Notes: generated by a model from the letters alone, not told the origin. Shown: positions 21,728-31,186, counted from the stretch's first letter. The stretch is 64,000 nt of DNA from Pseudolabrys sp. (GCA_029980465.1 JARYIJ010000001.1:2987501-3051500); one strand, 5' to 3'. A program made the numbers and translations.

Positions 21728-23155
21728 ATGCGGCCCGCATTCTTTCCGGCCCGGGCGGCGATGGACCTAGCGCAGACTTTCGACGTGGTGATTGCCGGCG
21801 GCGGCAATGCGGCGCTCTGCGCGGCGATCACTGCGGCGCGCGCCGGGCGCAGCGTCATCGTGGTCGAGGGCGCGCCGAAATTCTACCGCGGCGGCAATAC
21901 GCGCCATACCCGCAACGTCCGCGTCGCACAGGACGGCACTGCGCCGACCATGACTGGCGCTTATGAGCCGGAAGAATTCTACGACGACCTGATGCGGGTC
22001 ACCGGTGGCCAGACCGATACGCATCTGGCGCGCATGACCATCGTGCGCTCGCAGGAGTTGCTGCCGTGGCTCGGCGAGCAAGGCGTCAAGTTCGGCCCGC
22101 CGCTCGGCGGCACGCTGAGCCTCGGCCGCACCAACGCCTTCTTCCTCGGTGGCGGGCGCGGCGAGATCAATTCGCTCTATCGCACCGCCGAGGCGCTCGG
22201 CGTCCGGCTGCTCTATGAGGCGCCTGTTGTCGCGATGAACATCGACAACGGCTTCTTCGTCTCGCTGACCGTCAAGATCAAGGACCAGGCGCACGAGGTC
22301 AAAGGCCGCAGCCTGGTCGCCGCGGCCGGCGGCTTCGAGGCCAATATCGAGTGGCTCAAGCGCCACTGGGGCCCGGCGGCTGACAACTTCCTCATCCGCG
22401 GCACGCCCTACAACCGCGGCGACGTGCTGCGCATGCTGCTCGACAAGGGCGTGATGCCGACCGGCGATCCGACGCAGTGCCACGCGGTCGCGATCGACGC
22501 CCGCGCGCCGCGTTTCGACGGCGGTATCGCCACCCGGCTCGACAGCATCATTTTCGGCGTGGTCGTCAACAAGAACGCCGAACGCTTTTACGACGAGGGC
22601 GAGGATCTGTGGCCGAAGCGCTACGCCATCTGGGGCCGGCTGATCGCGCAGCAGCCGGACCAGATCGCTTATTCGATCGTCGACGTCAAGTCGATCAACC
22701 TGTTCATGCCGTCGATCTTCACGCCGGTGACGGCGCAAACGATCCCGCAGCTCGCCGACAAGCTCGGCCTCAATCCGGCGGCGCTCGATGCCACGGTGTC
22801 GGCCTTCAACGCCGCCGTGAAGCCCGGCGCATTCGACCACACCAGACTGGACGATTGCCGGACCGAGGGTCTCGGCGTCAACAAGACACACTGGGCGCGA
22901 ACGATCGACCAGCCGCCGTTCTACGCCTATCCCCTGCGCCCCGGCATCACCTTCACCTATCTCGGCGTCAAGGTGGACGACGAGGGCCGCATGACGATGA
23001 GCAACGGCCGGCCCGCCGGCAACATGTTCGCCGCCGGCGAGATCATGGCTGGCAACGTGCTCGGCAAGGGCTACCTCGCCGGCATCGGCATGACGATCGG
23101 CGCGGTGTTTGGACGGCTCGCGGGGCAGGGAGCGGCAAACCATGTCCGTAACTAG
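21728..23155 (+). CDS. tcuA: FAD-dependent tricarballylate dehydrogenase-like protein TcuA
   Basis: Flavoprotein of the fumarate reductase/succinate dehydrogenase flavin subunit family, 475 residues. The FAD Rossmann motif is VVIAGGGNAALCAA (about residues 20-33) and the C-terminal flavin block is GNMFAAGEIMAGNVLGKGYL. In Salmonella TcuA oxidises tricarballylate to cis-aconitate. ATG 21728 has AAGGA 7 nt upstream, which favours it over an internal ATG at 21761. The gene overlaps tcuB by 14 nt. Tcu substrates vary, and a role with an aromatic ring-cleavage product cannot be excluded from the context. Confidence 0.87.
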   Translation: MRPAFFPARAAMDLAQTFDVVIAGGGNAALCAAITAARAGRSVIVVEGAPKFYRGGNTRHTRNVRVAQDGTAPTMTGAYEPEEFYDDLMRVTGGQTDTHLARMTIVRSQELLPWLGEQGVKFGPPLGGTLSLGRTNAFFLGGGRGEINSLYRTAEALGVRLLYEAPVVAMNIDNGFFVSLTVKIKDQAHEVKGRSLVAAAGGFEANIEWLKRHWGPAADNFLIRGTPYNRGDVLRMLLDKGVMPTGDPTQCHAVAIDARAPRFDGGIATRLDSIIFGVVVNKNAERFYDEGEDLWPKRYAIWGRLIAQQPDQIAYSIVDVKSINLFMPSIFTPVTAQTIPQLADKLGLNPAALDATVSAFNAAVKPGAFDHTRLDDCRTEGLGVNKTHWARTIDQPPFYAYPLRPGITFTYLGVKVDDEGRMTMSNGRPAGNMFAAGEIMAGNVLGKGYLAGIGMTIGAVFGRLAGQGAANHVRN

Positions 23156-24245
23156 CCTCGCTACCGACAACCTGCGCGAGGCCGAGCGGCTGATGCGCAT
23201 CTGCAACGCCTGCCGCTACTGCGAGGGCCTGTGCGCTGTGTTTCCGGCGATGGAGATGCGGCGTCTCTTCGGCGAGGGTGACCTCAACTATCTCGCCAAC
23301 CTCTGCCACCAGTGCGGCGCCTGCTACACCGATTGCCAGTACTCGCCGCCGCACGAGTTCGCCGTCAACATTCCGGCGGCGCTCGCCCGCGTGCGTCACG
23401 ACAGCTACGACGACTATGCCTGGCCACGGCCGTTCGGCGCGCTGTTCGAGCGCAACGGTCTCGCGGTGACGGTGATCGCGGCGCTAAGCGTCGCGGCTTT
23501 CGTCGCCGGCGTGGTGTGGTGGCGCGATCCGGCGGTGCTGTTCGGACGTCACGCCGGCGATTTCTACAAGATCATGCCGCATGCGGCGATGGCGTGGCTG
23601 TTCAGCCTGGTCGCGCTCTATGCCGTCGTCGCCATGGCGTTGAGCGTGCGGCACTTCTGGCGCGATATCCGCGGCAATGAGGCCGCCCGTTCATGGCCGC
23701 AGGCTGTGCACGACGCCGTCACGCTGCGTTATCTCGGTGGTGGAGGCGGCGGCTGCACCAGCGAGAGCGAGACGCCGTCGGCGCGCCGGCGCATTTTTCA
23801 TCACTTCACGTTCTACGGCTTCCTGCTGTGCTTTGCCGCCACCAGCGTAGGAACGATCTATCATTACCTGTTCAACTGGCGGGCGCCGTATGGTGTGGTC
23901 AGCCTGCCGGTGATCTTCGGCATTCTCGGCGGCATCGGTTTGATCGTCGGCCCTATCGGCTTGATGGTGCTGCGGCGCCAACGTGATCCGATGCTGACTG
24001 ACCGCCGCCCGCTCGGCATGGACCTGGCGTTCCTCGTCATGCTGCTGCTCACCAGCGTCACCGGCTTCGGCGTCCTGATCCTGCGCGACACGCCGGCTCT
24101 CGGCCCGACACTGGCGCTGCATCTCGGCGTCGTGCTTGGCCTGTTTCTCAGTCTGCCCTACGGCAAGTTCGTGCACGGCCTCTACCGCTTCGCCGCGCTG
24201 ATGAAATATGCCGCCGAACGGCGCAGCGGCGCGTTCATCGATTAG
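23142..24245 (+). CDS. tcuB: Tricarballylate utilisation electron-transfer protein TcuB
   Basis: Membrane iron-sulfur protein that reoxidises TcuA and passes electrons to quinone, 367 residues. Two cysteine clusters are visible near the N-terminus: CNACRYCEGLC and CHQCGACYTDC, typical 4Fe-4S ligands. About six hydrophobic helices follow, with histidines suited to heme b (HHFTFYGFLLC, IYHYLF). ATG 23142 lies inside the end of tcuA, preceded by AGGGAG. The stop codon shares a 4-nt TTAG with the convergent MgtC-family gene. Confidence 0.88.
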   Translation: MSVTSLATDNLREAERLMRICNACRYCEGLCAVFPAMEMRRLFGEGDLNYLANLCHQCGACYTDCQYSPPHEFAVNIPAALARVRHDSYDDYAWPRPFGALFERNGLAVTVIAALSVAAFVAGVVWWRDPAVLFGRHAGDFYKIMPHAAMAWLFSLVALYAVVAMALSVRHFWRDIRGNEAARSWPQAVHDAVTLRYLGGGGGGCTSESETPSARRRIFHHFTFYGFLLCFAATSVGTIYHYLFNWRAPYGVVSLPVIFGILGGIGLIVGPIGLMVLRRQRDPMLTDRRPLGMDLAFLVMLLLTSVTGFGVLILRDTPALGPTLALHLGVVLGLFLSLPYGKFVHGLYRFAALMKYAAERRSGAFID

Positions 24246-24700
24246 TGCGGCGGACCGTCCCGGTCGGGCCAGAAGCGCTGCTCGAGTTTTTCCAGCGCGA
24301 ACAGGACGAGGATCGACAAGACGATGCCGGCGGCGACTGGAAGCCAGGCGCCGAGCGCACAACCGATGCCCAGCGCCGCGGTGATCCAGACCGTCGCCGC
24401 GGTGGTCAGGCCGTGGACCTGCTGCGACTGCTGGTCGCGCAGGATCGCGCCGGCGCCGAGAAAGCCGATGCCGGTAAGCACACCTTGAATGATGCCTTGC
24501 AGGATGCGGCTCTGCGACGCGGCGTCATCGAGCTCGGTATATTCCATGCCCGCGATCGTCACGACCGCGGCGCCCAGCGCCACCAGCGCCAGCGTCCGCA
24601 TGCCGAGCGCCTTGTGCGCGACGTCGCGGTTGAAGCCGATGGCGAGGCCGGCCACCACGGCGGCGGCGAGACGCAGGAGCACATCGAAATCGTAATCCAT
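24242..24700 (-). CDS. MgtC/SapB family membrane protein
   Basis: A 152-residue inner-membrane protein with four to five hydrophobic helices. The MgtC signature GLAIGFNRDVAHKALGMRT and the block GVLTGIGFLGAGAILRD are clear. MgtC proteins are linked to magnesium limitation or to F-ATPase control in some species; its function here is unknown. ATG at 24700 gives MDYDFDVLLRLAAAVV; a longer frame extends upstream into the RidA gene and is not supported. It probably follows the RidA gene in one transcript (8-nt gap). Confidence 0.86.
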   Translation of the reverse strand: MDYDFDVLLRLAAAVVAGLAIGFNRDVAHKALGMRTLALVALGAAVVTIAGMEYTELDDAASQSRILQGIIQGVLTGIGFLGAGAILRDQQSQQVHGLTTAATVWITAALGIGCALGAWLPVAAGIVLSILVLFALEKLEQRFWPDRDGPPH

Positions 24701-24708
24701 CGCCGGAC

Positions 24709-25110
24709 TCAGATCGCCGCGGTGGCCTGTACTTCGATCAGCAACGGCTCCTGCACGAGGCGGTCGATCATCAGCAGGGTGTTCGGCGGATAGATGCCAT
24801 TGCTGAACATCCGGGGAAATTCGCGCAGCCGGTAGGCCATGAAGCGCGGAATATCCTGCGAGTGCACCATGAACGTATAGAGCTGCACGACATTCCCCCA
24901 GCCGGCGCCGGCCGAGCGCAGCGCGATCTCGATATTGGCGAAAGCCTGCACGCATTGCGCGTCGAAACCCTCGGCGATCTTGCCGCTGGCGTCGGCGCCG
25001 ACCTGGCCGGCGATGAAGAGATATTCGGACGCCTTGACGCGGGTGACGTGGGAATATTGCCCGAGCGGCTTGGCGAGCCCCTCGGGGTTGTAAATCCTGA
25101 TGTCGGCCAT
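24709..25110 (-). CDS. RidA/YjgF family protein
   Basis: A 133-residue RidA-fold protein. RidA enzymes hydrolyse reactive enamine/imine intermediates, but many subfamilies have other roles. Visible blocks are YSHVTRVKASEYLFIAGQVG, FANIEIALRSAGAGWGNVVQ and RLVQEPLLIEVQATAAI. The last holds the position of the RidA catalytic Arg region, modified to VQEPLLIEVQ, so deaminase activity is uncertain. GGAGGG precedes the ATG. MgtC-family gene follows by 8 nt. Confidence 0.85.
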   Translation of the reverse strand: MADIRIYNPEGLAKPLGQYSHVTRVKASEYLFIAGQVGADASGKIAEGFDAQCVQAFANIEIALRSAGAGWGNVVQLYTFMVHSQDIPRFMAYRLREFPRMFSNGIYPPNTLLMIDRLVQEPLLIEVQATAAI

Positions 25111-25230
25111 GGGTTTCCCTCCTGATGTTGAAGCGGAGCTTAGAAGGAAATGCCCGCCGCGAAAATGCGGGCGTGGCGTCGCATCGGTGGCCGCGGTCTG
25201 CTATAGGCAGTCGAGACTTGGGAGAAAGCC

Positions 25231-25611
25231 GTGCCGATCGATCTTGCCGCCGTGAACTGGGTCTATGTCGGGCTGCTCGCCATCTTCGTGTTCGTGGCGT
25301 CGCTGGTTGGGCATGTTCTGACGCTCGGCCATCGCGGCTATGGCGCTCTGCTGTCGGCCATTTTGTTCGCCGCCATCTTCGTGGCCTGGAGCTATTACCC
25401 GCACGGCCTGCCGCTGCCGACGCGGCTCGAGACGACGCGTGCAGCCGCGCCTGCTCCGCCGGCCGCCCCGGCGCCTGCCGCGACGGCTCCGGCGCGTCCG
25501 GCCAACCCCGTGACGACGATTTCGCCGCCTGCCAATCCGGTCACCACGATCTCGCCTCCGGCCAATCCGGTCACGACGATCTCGCCGCCGCCCGCCGCGC
25601 CGAAACAGTAG
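25231..25611 (+). CDS. Small membrane protein with Pro-rich tandem-repeat tail
   Basis: A 126-residue protein of unknown function. Two hydrophobic helices (about residues 10-27 and 35-53: GLLAIFVFVASLVG and GALLSAILFAAIFVAW) precede an Ala/Pro-rich tail that ends in three copies of PANPVTTISP. The start is GTG at 25231 with GGGAGAAA just upstream. The tail probably faces one side of the membrane as a flexible arm. It stands alone between the divergent RidA gene and the CoA-transferase pair. Confidence 0.72.
   Translation: MPIDLAAVNWVYVGLLAIFVFVASLVGHVLTLGHRGYGALLSAILFAAIFVAWSYYPHGLPLPTRLETTRAAAPAPPAAPAPAATAPARPANPVTTISPPANPVTTISPPANPVTTISPPPAAPKQ
25501..25590 (+). repeat. Three 30-bp tandem repeats coding PANPVTTISP
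   Basis: Three head-to-tail 30-bp units beginning GCCAAT/CCCCG...ACGAT, each encoding the same ten residues in the tail of the small membrane protein. Differences are third-codon changes only (AACCCC/AATCCG, ACG/ACC, TCG/TCT), so the protein repeat has been kept. Confidence 0.9.
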
Positions 25612-25696
25612 GCGCCGTCAGGCTTGCGTTGCACCATCGGTTTGATGTTTGGTGGTCCAGTCTGACGGCTGCGCTGTCGCGAACAAGGTTGTGTCC

Positions 25697-26425
25697 ATGA
25701 AGAAGGTTTATCCCGACCCCAAATCCGCACTGGCGGGTCTGCTCAAGGACGGCATGCTGGTCCATGCCGGCGGTTTCGGCCTGTGCGGCATCCCCGAAGA
25801 GTTGATCAAGGCGATCCGCGACAGCGGGGTGAAGAATCTGACGGTGGTGTCGAACAATGCCGGCGTCGACGGCGCCGGGCTCGGCCTGCTGCTCGAAGCC
25901 AAGCAGGTCAAAAAGATGATCTCATCGTATGTCGGTGAGAACAAATTGTTCGCCCAGCAATATCTTGCCGGGGAGCTCGAGATTGAGTTCAACCCGCAGG
26001 GTACCCTGGCGGAACGCATCCGCGCCGGCGGCGCAGGCATCCCGGCCTTCTATACGCGCACCGGCGTCGGCACCGACATCGCCAAGGGCAAGGAAGAGCG
26101 TGAGTTCGACGGCGAGCGCTACATCATGGAGCGCGGCATCGTCGCCGATCTCGCGGTCGTGCACGCCTGGATGGGCGACCACGAAGGCAATCTCGTTTAT
26201 CGCAAGACTGCCCGCAACTTTAACCCGATGATGGCGACCGCAGCGAAAGTGACCGTCGCCGAGGTCGAGCACTTGGTGCGCCCCGGCGAGATTGACCCCG
26301 ACCACATCATCACGCCAGGCGTCTTCGTGCAGCGCATCGTGCACGTGCCGAATGCCGTCAAGCACATCGAGCAGCGCACGGTGCGCAAGCGCGTCGCAGC
26401 CGCCGCGACCGGCGAGGAGGTTTAA
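25697..26425 (+). CDS. scoA: 3-oxoacid CoA-transferase subunit A
   Basis: Subunit A of a succinyl-CoA:3-ketoacid-type CoA-transferase, 242 residues. Family signature 1 is [16 protein letters not shown] (residues about 22-37). The block [21 protein letters not shown] follows. ATG at 25697 with AAGG 8 nt upstream; a longer in-frame start is not supported. It lies 1 nt before subunit B. The enzyme moves CoA between succinate and acetoacetate or a related 3-oxoacid, for example in aromatic degradation or ketone-body use. The exact acceptor is unknown. Confidence 0.94.
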   Translation: MKKVYPDPKSALAGLLKDGMLVHAGGFGLCGIPEELIKAIRDSGVKNLTVVSNNAGVDGAGLGLLLEAKQVKKMISSYVGENKLFAQQYLAGELEIEFNPQGTLAERIRAGGAGIPAFYTRTGVGTDIAKGKEEREFDGERYIMERGIVADLAVVHAWMGDHEGNLVYRKTARNFNPMMATAAKVTVAEVEHLVRPGEIDPDHIITPGVFVQRIVHVPNAVKHIEQRTVRKRVAAAATGEEV

Positions 26426-26426
26426 C

Positions 26427-27077
26427 ATGGCCTGGACCCGCGAACAGATGGCGGAACGCGCCGCCAAGGAGCTGCGCGACGGCTTCTACGTCAATCTCGG
26501 CATCGGCATTCCGACGTTGGTGTCGAACTACATTCCGGAGGGCATGACCGTTCAGCTTCAGAGCGAGAACGGCATGCTCGGCTTCGGCCCGTTCCCCTAT
26601 GAAGGCGACGAGGACCCGGACCTCATCAACGCCGGCAAGCAGACGGTTACCGAGCTGCCGACCACCAGCTTCTTCTCGTCGGCGGATTCGTTCGCGATGA
26701 TCCGCGGCGGCCACATCGACATCGCGCTGCTCGGCGCGATGCAGGTCGCGGAGAACGGCGACCTCGCCAACTGGATGATCCCCGGCAAGATGGTGAAGGG
26801 CATGGGCGGCGCGATGGACCTCGTCGCCGGCGTCAAGAAGGTCGTTGTCATCATGGAGCATACGGCCAAGGACGAGCCGAAGCTGCTGCACAAGTGCACG
26901 CTGCCGCTGACCGGCGCGGGCGTCGTCGACATGGTGATCACCGATCTCGGCGTCTTCACCATCGACCGCAAGGGTGGCGGCATGACGCTGATCGAGCTGG
27001 CGCCCGGCGTCACGCTCGACGAGATCACCAGGAAGACGCAGGCGTCCTTCAAGCCCGATCCGAAGCTCAAGCACTGA
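26427..27077 (+). CDS. scoB: 3-oxoacid CoA-transferase subunit B
   Basis: Catalytic subunit B, 216 residues. The active-site Glu lies in the signature [14 protein letters not shown] (about residue 50). GGAGGTTTAAC precedes ATG 26427, 1 nt after the end of subunit A. The pair could act on 3-oxoadipate or acetoacetate; the sequence alone does not decide. It is followed by a palindromic repeat and a convergent oxidoreductase gene. Confidence 0.94.
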   Translation: MAWTREQMAERAAKELRDGFYVNLGIGIPTLVSNYIPEGMTVQLQSENGMLGFGPFPYEGDEDPDLINAGKQTVTELPTTSFFSSADSFAMIRGGHIDIALLGAMQVAENGDLANWMIPGKMVKGMGGAMDLVAGVKKVVVIMEHTAKDEPKLLHKCTLPLTGAGVVDMVITDLGVFTIDRKGGGMTLIELAPGVTLDEITRKTQASFKPDPKLKH

Positions 27078-27106
27078 GCGCGGGATCGTTCGTATTTACA
27101 ATAGTC

Positions 27107-27229
27107 CGTTCGTCCCCGCGTAAGCGGGGACCCAGACAAACGGCCATTTTTTCGTTGTGGTCCTGGATTCCCGCTGGAGCTTGTGCTCGGGCCGCGCGCA
27201 GCGCGGACCCGAGTGCGGGAATGAGCGGA
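27107..27229. repeat. Palindromic repeat, family D, long variant
   Basis: Left module CCGTTCGTCCCCGCGTAAGC...GGGGACCCAG, right module CCTGGATTCCCGC. The right hairpin carries an extra inserted module, GCTGGAGCTTGTGCTCGGGC with a long palindrome (GCCGCGCGCAGCGCGGACC), before GGGAATGAGCGG. The same 20-mer is found at 44881-44900. It lies between convergent genes. Confidence 0.82.
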
Positions 27230-27252
27230 GTGTGGGTCCAAGCGTCAACATC

Positions 27253-28260
27253 TCAGCGCAGCCGGATCAGCTTCTTGCCGAGGTTCTCGCCGCGATAGAG
27301 TTCGGCGATGGCACCGGGCGCGTGCTCGATGCCGTCGGCGATATCCTCGCGATATTTCAGCTTTCCGTCCCGCACCCAGGCGGCCAGCCGGGTGACGGCT
27401 TCGTCGTAGCGATGGGCATAGTCGAAGATGAGAAGCCCGCTCATCCGGGCGCGCTTGACGAGGATGTGGCGCTCGACGCGCGGGCCGGCCGGCCACGGGT
27501 CCCAGCTCGACACCGACGCCGTGCCGCAGATGACGATGCGCGCGCCGACCGCGATCTGCGCGATCACCGCGTCGCTGATCGCGCCGGACGTATTGTCGAA
27601 ATAGACGTCGACACCGTCGGGGCAGGCGGCCTTGAGCGCCGCGGCGACATCACCGGCCTTGTAATCGATCACGGCGTCGTAGCCGAATTCGCCGGTGCAG
27701 AGCTTCGCCTTCACCGGTCCGCCGGTGATGCCGACGGTGCGGCAACCCATCAGTCTGGCGATCTGTCCCACCGCCGAGCCGACCGCGCCGGCCGCCGTCG
27801 ACACTACGACCGTGTCGCCGGGCTTTGGCGCGCCGAGGTCGAGCAGGCCGAAATAGGCGGTGATGCCGTTGAGGCCGAGCACGCCGAGCGATAACGACAG
27901 CGGCAGGTCGGTTTCGCGCACCTTGCGCGTGATGTTGGCGCCGTCGGACACGGCGTAATCCTGCCAGCCGAGCATACCCATCACCTTGTCACCCACGGCG
28001 TAGCCAGGATGGCGGGACTCGACCACGGTGCCGGCGGCGAACGAGCGCATCACCTCGCCGATGCCGACCGGCTGCGAGTAATTCGCCGCAGCGCTGACCC
28101 AGCCGCGCATGGCCGGCTCGACCGACAGGAACTCGTTGCGCACGAGGAATTGACGGTCGCCAGGGACCGGGACATCGCGCTCGACGATCTCGAAATTTCC
28201 GGCTTGCGGGATGGCCGCCGGCCGCGATTTCAACAGGACCTGGCGATTGACGTTGGGCAT
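27253..28260 (-). CDS. NADP-dependent medium-chain oxidoreductase (CurA/leukotriene B4 reductase-like)
   Basis: A 335-residue zinc-free MDR-family oxidoreductase. Typical blocks are FEIVERDVPVPGDRQFLVRN, MRGWVSAAANYSQPVGIGEV and the nucleotide-binding STAAGAVGSAVGQIARL. Such enzymes reduce double bonds of enones with NADPH. ATG at 28260. The MFS gene upstream on the same strand ends 13 nt before it, so the two are likely co-transcribed. Substrate unknown. Confidence 0.88.
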   Translation of the reverse strand: MPNVNRQVLLKSRPAAIPQAGNFEIVERDVPVPGDRQFLVRNEFLSVEPAMRGWVSAAANYSQPVGIGEVMRSFAAGTVVESRHPGYAVGDKVMGMLGWQDYAVSDGANITRKVRETDLPLSLSLGVLGLNGITAYFGLLDLGAPKPGDTVVVSTAAGAVGSAVGQIARLMGCRTVGITGGPVKAKLCTGEFGYDAVIDYKAGDVAAALKAACPDGVDVYFDNTSGAISDAVIAQIAVGARIVICGTASVSSWDPWPAGPRVERHILVKRARMSGLLIFDYAHRYDEAVTRLAAWVRDGKLKYREDIADGIEHAPGAIAELYRGENLGKKLIRLR

Positions 28261-28273
28261 CGGCGTTTTCGCA

Positions 28274-29512
28274 TCAAGCCTGCGCCAGCCGGCCGCCGGC
28301 GCGGCCCGGGCGCAGCAGCAGCCACAGCGCGATTATGCCGTTCAGGATGTTGAAGGCAATGCCGTTGGCGAAGGCGGCGCGGTAGGAACCGGTCAGGTCG
28401 AAGATCTCGCCCGACATCCAGCCGCCGAGCGCCATGCCGAACAGCGTGGCCATGATGACGAGTCCGACGCGCGTGCCGGCTTCCTTTGCCGGGAAATATT
28501 CGCGCACGATGATGGCGTAGCTCGGCACGATGCCACCTTGGAACAGGCCGAACAGCGCGGAGATGACGTAGAGGGAGAACAGGCTGTCGAAGAAGAAGTA
28601 CATCACCAGCGCCGAGCCCTGCAGCACCGAGCCGATCAGCAGCGTGCCGACGCCGCCGATCTTGTCGGCAATGAATCCCGACGCGATGCGGCTGATGATG
28701 CCGAAGCCGAGCATCAGCGACAGCATTTCGGCGCCGCGCGCGACGCCATAGCCGAGGTCGCCGCAATAGGCGACGATGTGGACCTGCGGCATCGCCATCG
28801 CCACGCAGCAGGCGACCCCGGCGATGCACAGCAGGACCTGCAAGGCATTCAATGAAATGCCGAGGTCCGGCGCTGCGCCGCGCACGGACGGCGCGACCGC
28901 AGCCGACACATGGGGCGCCGGGCGGCGCAACAGCAGCGTCACCGGCAGAATGGTGACGAGGCAGAACACGCCGACGATGACGTGCGTCATGCGCCAGCCA
29001 TAAACCTCGATGAGGTGCTGGAACGGCGTCGGCCATAGCGTGCCGGCGACGTAATTGCCGCACGCGGCGACGGCGACGGCGATGCCGCGCCGGCGCACGA
29101 ACCAGTGCGAGATGTCGACCATCAGCGGCGCGAAGAACACGGCCGCGCCGCCGCCGACCAGGACACCTTGCGCCAGCGCATAGGCCCACAGGGTTGGTGC
29201 TGCGGCGGAGAGAATGTAGCCGACGCATAAAGCGACGGCCGCGCCTATCAGCGGCAGGAGGATGCCAAAGCGGTCGACCAGACGGCCGGCAACGACGCCG
29301 CCCACCGCAAAGCCCAGCATCACCGCGGTATAGGGCAGGGACGCTTGCGCGCGATCGACGCCGAAGTCGGTCTGGATGGCCGGCAGCGTCACCGGGACCG
29401 CCCACATGCCGACGTTGCCTATCGTGCCGATCGCGACTGCGGCGGCAAGCCGCAGCCACGCGTAGGCGGATTCGGGCTGCTCGGCACCCGCGCGGATTGT
29501 GGTGGATGTCAT
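28274..29512 (-). CDS. MFS transporter
   Basis: A 412-residue major facilitator protein with about twelve hydrophobic helices. The loop 2-3 motif shows as GRLVDRFGILLPLIG (about residues 80-95), and the C-terminal half has RIASGFIADKIGGVGTLLI. It resembles oxalate/formate and monocarboxylate carriers by general pattern only. It is followed after 13 nt by the MDR oxidoreductase and is divergent from the second ABC importer. ATG at 29512; no strong ribosome site. Confidence 0.87.
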   Translation of the reverse strand: MTSTTIRAGAEQPESAYAWLRLAAAVAIGTIGNVGMWAVPVTLPAIQTDFGVDRAQASLPYTAVMLGFAVGGVVAGRLVDRFGILLPLIGAAVALCVGYILSAAAPTLWAYALAQGVLVGGGAAVFFAPLMVDISHWFVRRRGIAVAVAACGNYVAGTLWPTPFQHLIEVYGWRMTHVIVGVFCLVTILPVTLLLRRPAPHVSAAVAPSVRGAAPDLGISLNALQVLLCIAGVACCVAMAMPQVHIVAYCGDLGYGVARGAEMLSLMLGFGIISRIASGFIADKIGGVGTLLIGSVLQGSALVMYFFFDSLFSLYVISALFGLFQGGIVPSYAIIVREYFPAKEAGTRVGLVIMATLFGMALGGWMSGEIFDLTGSYRAAFANGIAFNILNGIIALWLLLRPGRAGGRLAQA

Positions 29513-29668
29513 GATTGTGATCCGCCGCGATCTATCTCACGTTCCACGGGGCATGCCTAGCCGTGTCCTCAATTCGAGGCGCCGGGCTCTGTCAAGCGCG
29601 GCCGATAAAAATGCGCTCTTGCCGCGCCCGGTCAATCCGGGCGATTATGCGGCCCAAGGGGAACGCTA

Positions 29669-30430
29669 GTGCCAGTTAAAAACGAGGCAATCCTCGAGAC
29701 AGAGGACCTCACCAGGGAGTTTGCCGGATTTGTCGCCGTGAATGGCGTCAACCTGCGGGTTGAGCGCGGCACGATTCATGCGCTCATTGGCCCCAACGGC
29801 GCGGGCAAGACGACCTGCTTCAATCTGCTGACCAAGTTTCTCAGCCCGAGCCGTGGCCGCATCGTCTTCAAGGGGCAGGACATCACGGCGACCGAGCCGG
29901 CCGACGTCGCGCGTCTCGGCATCGTGCGGTCGTTCCAGATCTCCGCCGTATTTCCGCATCTCACGGTGCTGGAAAACGTGCGCATCGCCTTACAGCGCAA
30001 GCGCGGCGGCTCGTTCGACTTCTGGCGGTCGTCGAAGGTCCTCGACGCGCTCAACGAGCGGGCGATGGAGCTCATCACCGATGTCGGCCTTGCCGCGTTC
30101 ACCAACGTCGCCGCGGCGGAGTTGCCGTACGGGCGCAAGCGCGCCCTCGAGATCGCCACGACGCTTGCGCTCGATCCGGAGATGCTGCTGCTCGACGAGC
30201 CGATGGCGGGCATGGCGCACGAGGACATCGACCGCATCTCGCAGCTCATCAAGCGGGTGTCCGCCAACCGCACCGTGCTGATGGTCGAGCACAATCTCAG
30301 CGTGGTCGAGAATCTGTGCGACCGCATCACCGTGCTGACGCGCGGGCGCATTCTCGCCGAAGGCGACTACGCTACGGTGTCGAATAATCCGGAAGTCCGC
30401 GAAGCGTACATGGGCGTTGGTCATGCGTGA
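29669..30430 (+). CDS. ABC transporter ATP-binding protein (LivG-type), second importer
   Basis: A 253-residue ATPase. Walker A is GPNGAGKTT, the signature ELPYGRKRALEIATTLA, Walker B LLLDEPMAGMAHEDI. It starts with GTG at 29669, preceded by AAGGGGAA. It overlaps the LivF-type gene by 8 nt. It heads an operon in the unusual order G-F-K-H-M. It resembles branched-chain amino-acid or aromatic-acid ABC importers; the substrate is not set by sequence. Confidence 0.92.
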   Translation: MPVKNEAILETEDLTREFAGFVAVNGVNLRVERGTIHALIGPNGAGKTTCFNLLTKFLSPSRGRIVFKGQDITATEPADVARLGIVRSFQISAVFPHLTVLENVRIALQRKRGGSFDFWRSSKVLDALNERAMELITDVGLAAFTNVAAAELPYGRKRALEIATTLALDPEMLLLDEPMAGMAHEDIDRISQLIKRVSANRTVLMVEHNLSVVENLCDRITVLTRGRILAEGDYATVSNNPEVREAYMGVGHA

Positions 30431-31139
30431 TACGCGAGCGCCGCTTCTCGCCCTGAACGATGTGCAGGCGTGGTACGGCGAGTCCCATATCCTGCACGGC
30501 GTCACCTTCAACGTGTCGGAAGGCGAGGTTGTCACGCTGCTGGGCCGCAACGGCGTCGGCAAGACGACGACACTCAAGTCGATCATGGGCCTCGTGCCGC
30601 GACGCTCCGGCTCGATCAAGTTCGAGGGCCAGGAGCTGATCGGGTTGATGCCCGAAAAGATCGCGCGCGCCGGCGTCGCGTTCTGCCCGGAAGAGCGGGG
30701 CATCTTCTCGACGCTCGGTGTCGAGGAGAACCTGATGCTGCCGCCGCAGGTGCGGCCGGGCGGCCTCGCGCTCGATCAGATCTTCGCGCTGTTTCCCAAT
30801 CTCAAGGAGCGTCTCGGCTCGAGCCAGGGCACCAAGCTGTCAGGCGGCGAGCAGCAGATGCTGGCGATCGGGCGCATCCTGCGCACCGGCGCGCGCATGC
30901 TGCTGCTCGACGAGCCGACCGAGGGGCTGGCGCCGGTCATCATCCAGCAGATCGGGCGTACCATCCACGCGCTGAAAGAGCAGGGCTTTACGATTCTCCT
31001 GGTCGAGCAGAACTTCCGGTTCGCTTCGACCGTGGCGGATCGCTATTACGTCATGGAGCACGGGCGAATTGTCGACGAGTTTGCGAATTCTGAGCTGGAT
31101 GCCAACGTCGACAAGCTCCACGACTATCTCGGCGTCTGA
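30423..31139 (+). CDS. ABC transporter ATP-binding protein (LivF-type), second importer
   Basis: A 238-residue ATPase. Walker A is GRNGVGKTT, signature LSGGEQQMLAIGRIL, Walker B LLLDEPTEGLAPVII. ATG 30423 lies inside the end of the LivG-type gene; another ATG two codons upstream is in frame. The solute-binding protein gene follows after 47 nt containing AAGGAGGAAG. Confidence 0.92.
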   Translation: MRDTRAPLLALNDVQAWYGESHILHGVTFNVSEGEVVTLLGRNGVGKTTTLKSIMGLVPRRSGSIKFEGQELIGLMPEKIARAGVAFCPEERGIFSTLGVEENLMLPPQVRPGGLALDQIFALFPNLKERLGSSQGTKLSGGEQQMLAIGRILRTGARMLLLDEPTEGLAPVIIQQIGRTIHALKEQGFTILLVEQNFRFASTVADRYYVMEHGRIVDEFANSELDANVDKLHDYLGV

Positions 31140-31186
31140 CAAGGAAAAAGGGGCCACGCGCCCAGTTTGCAAGGAGGAAGACTGCA

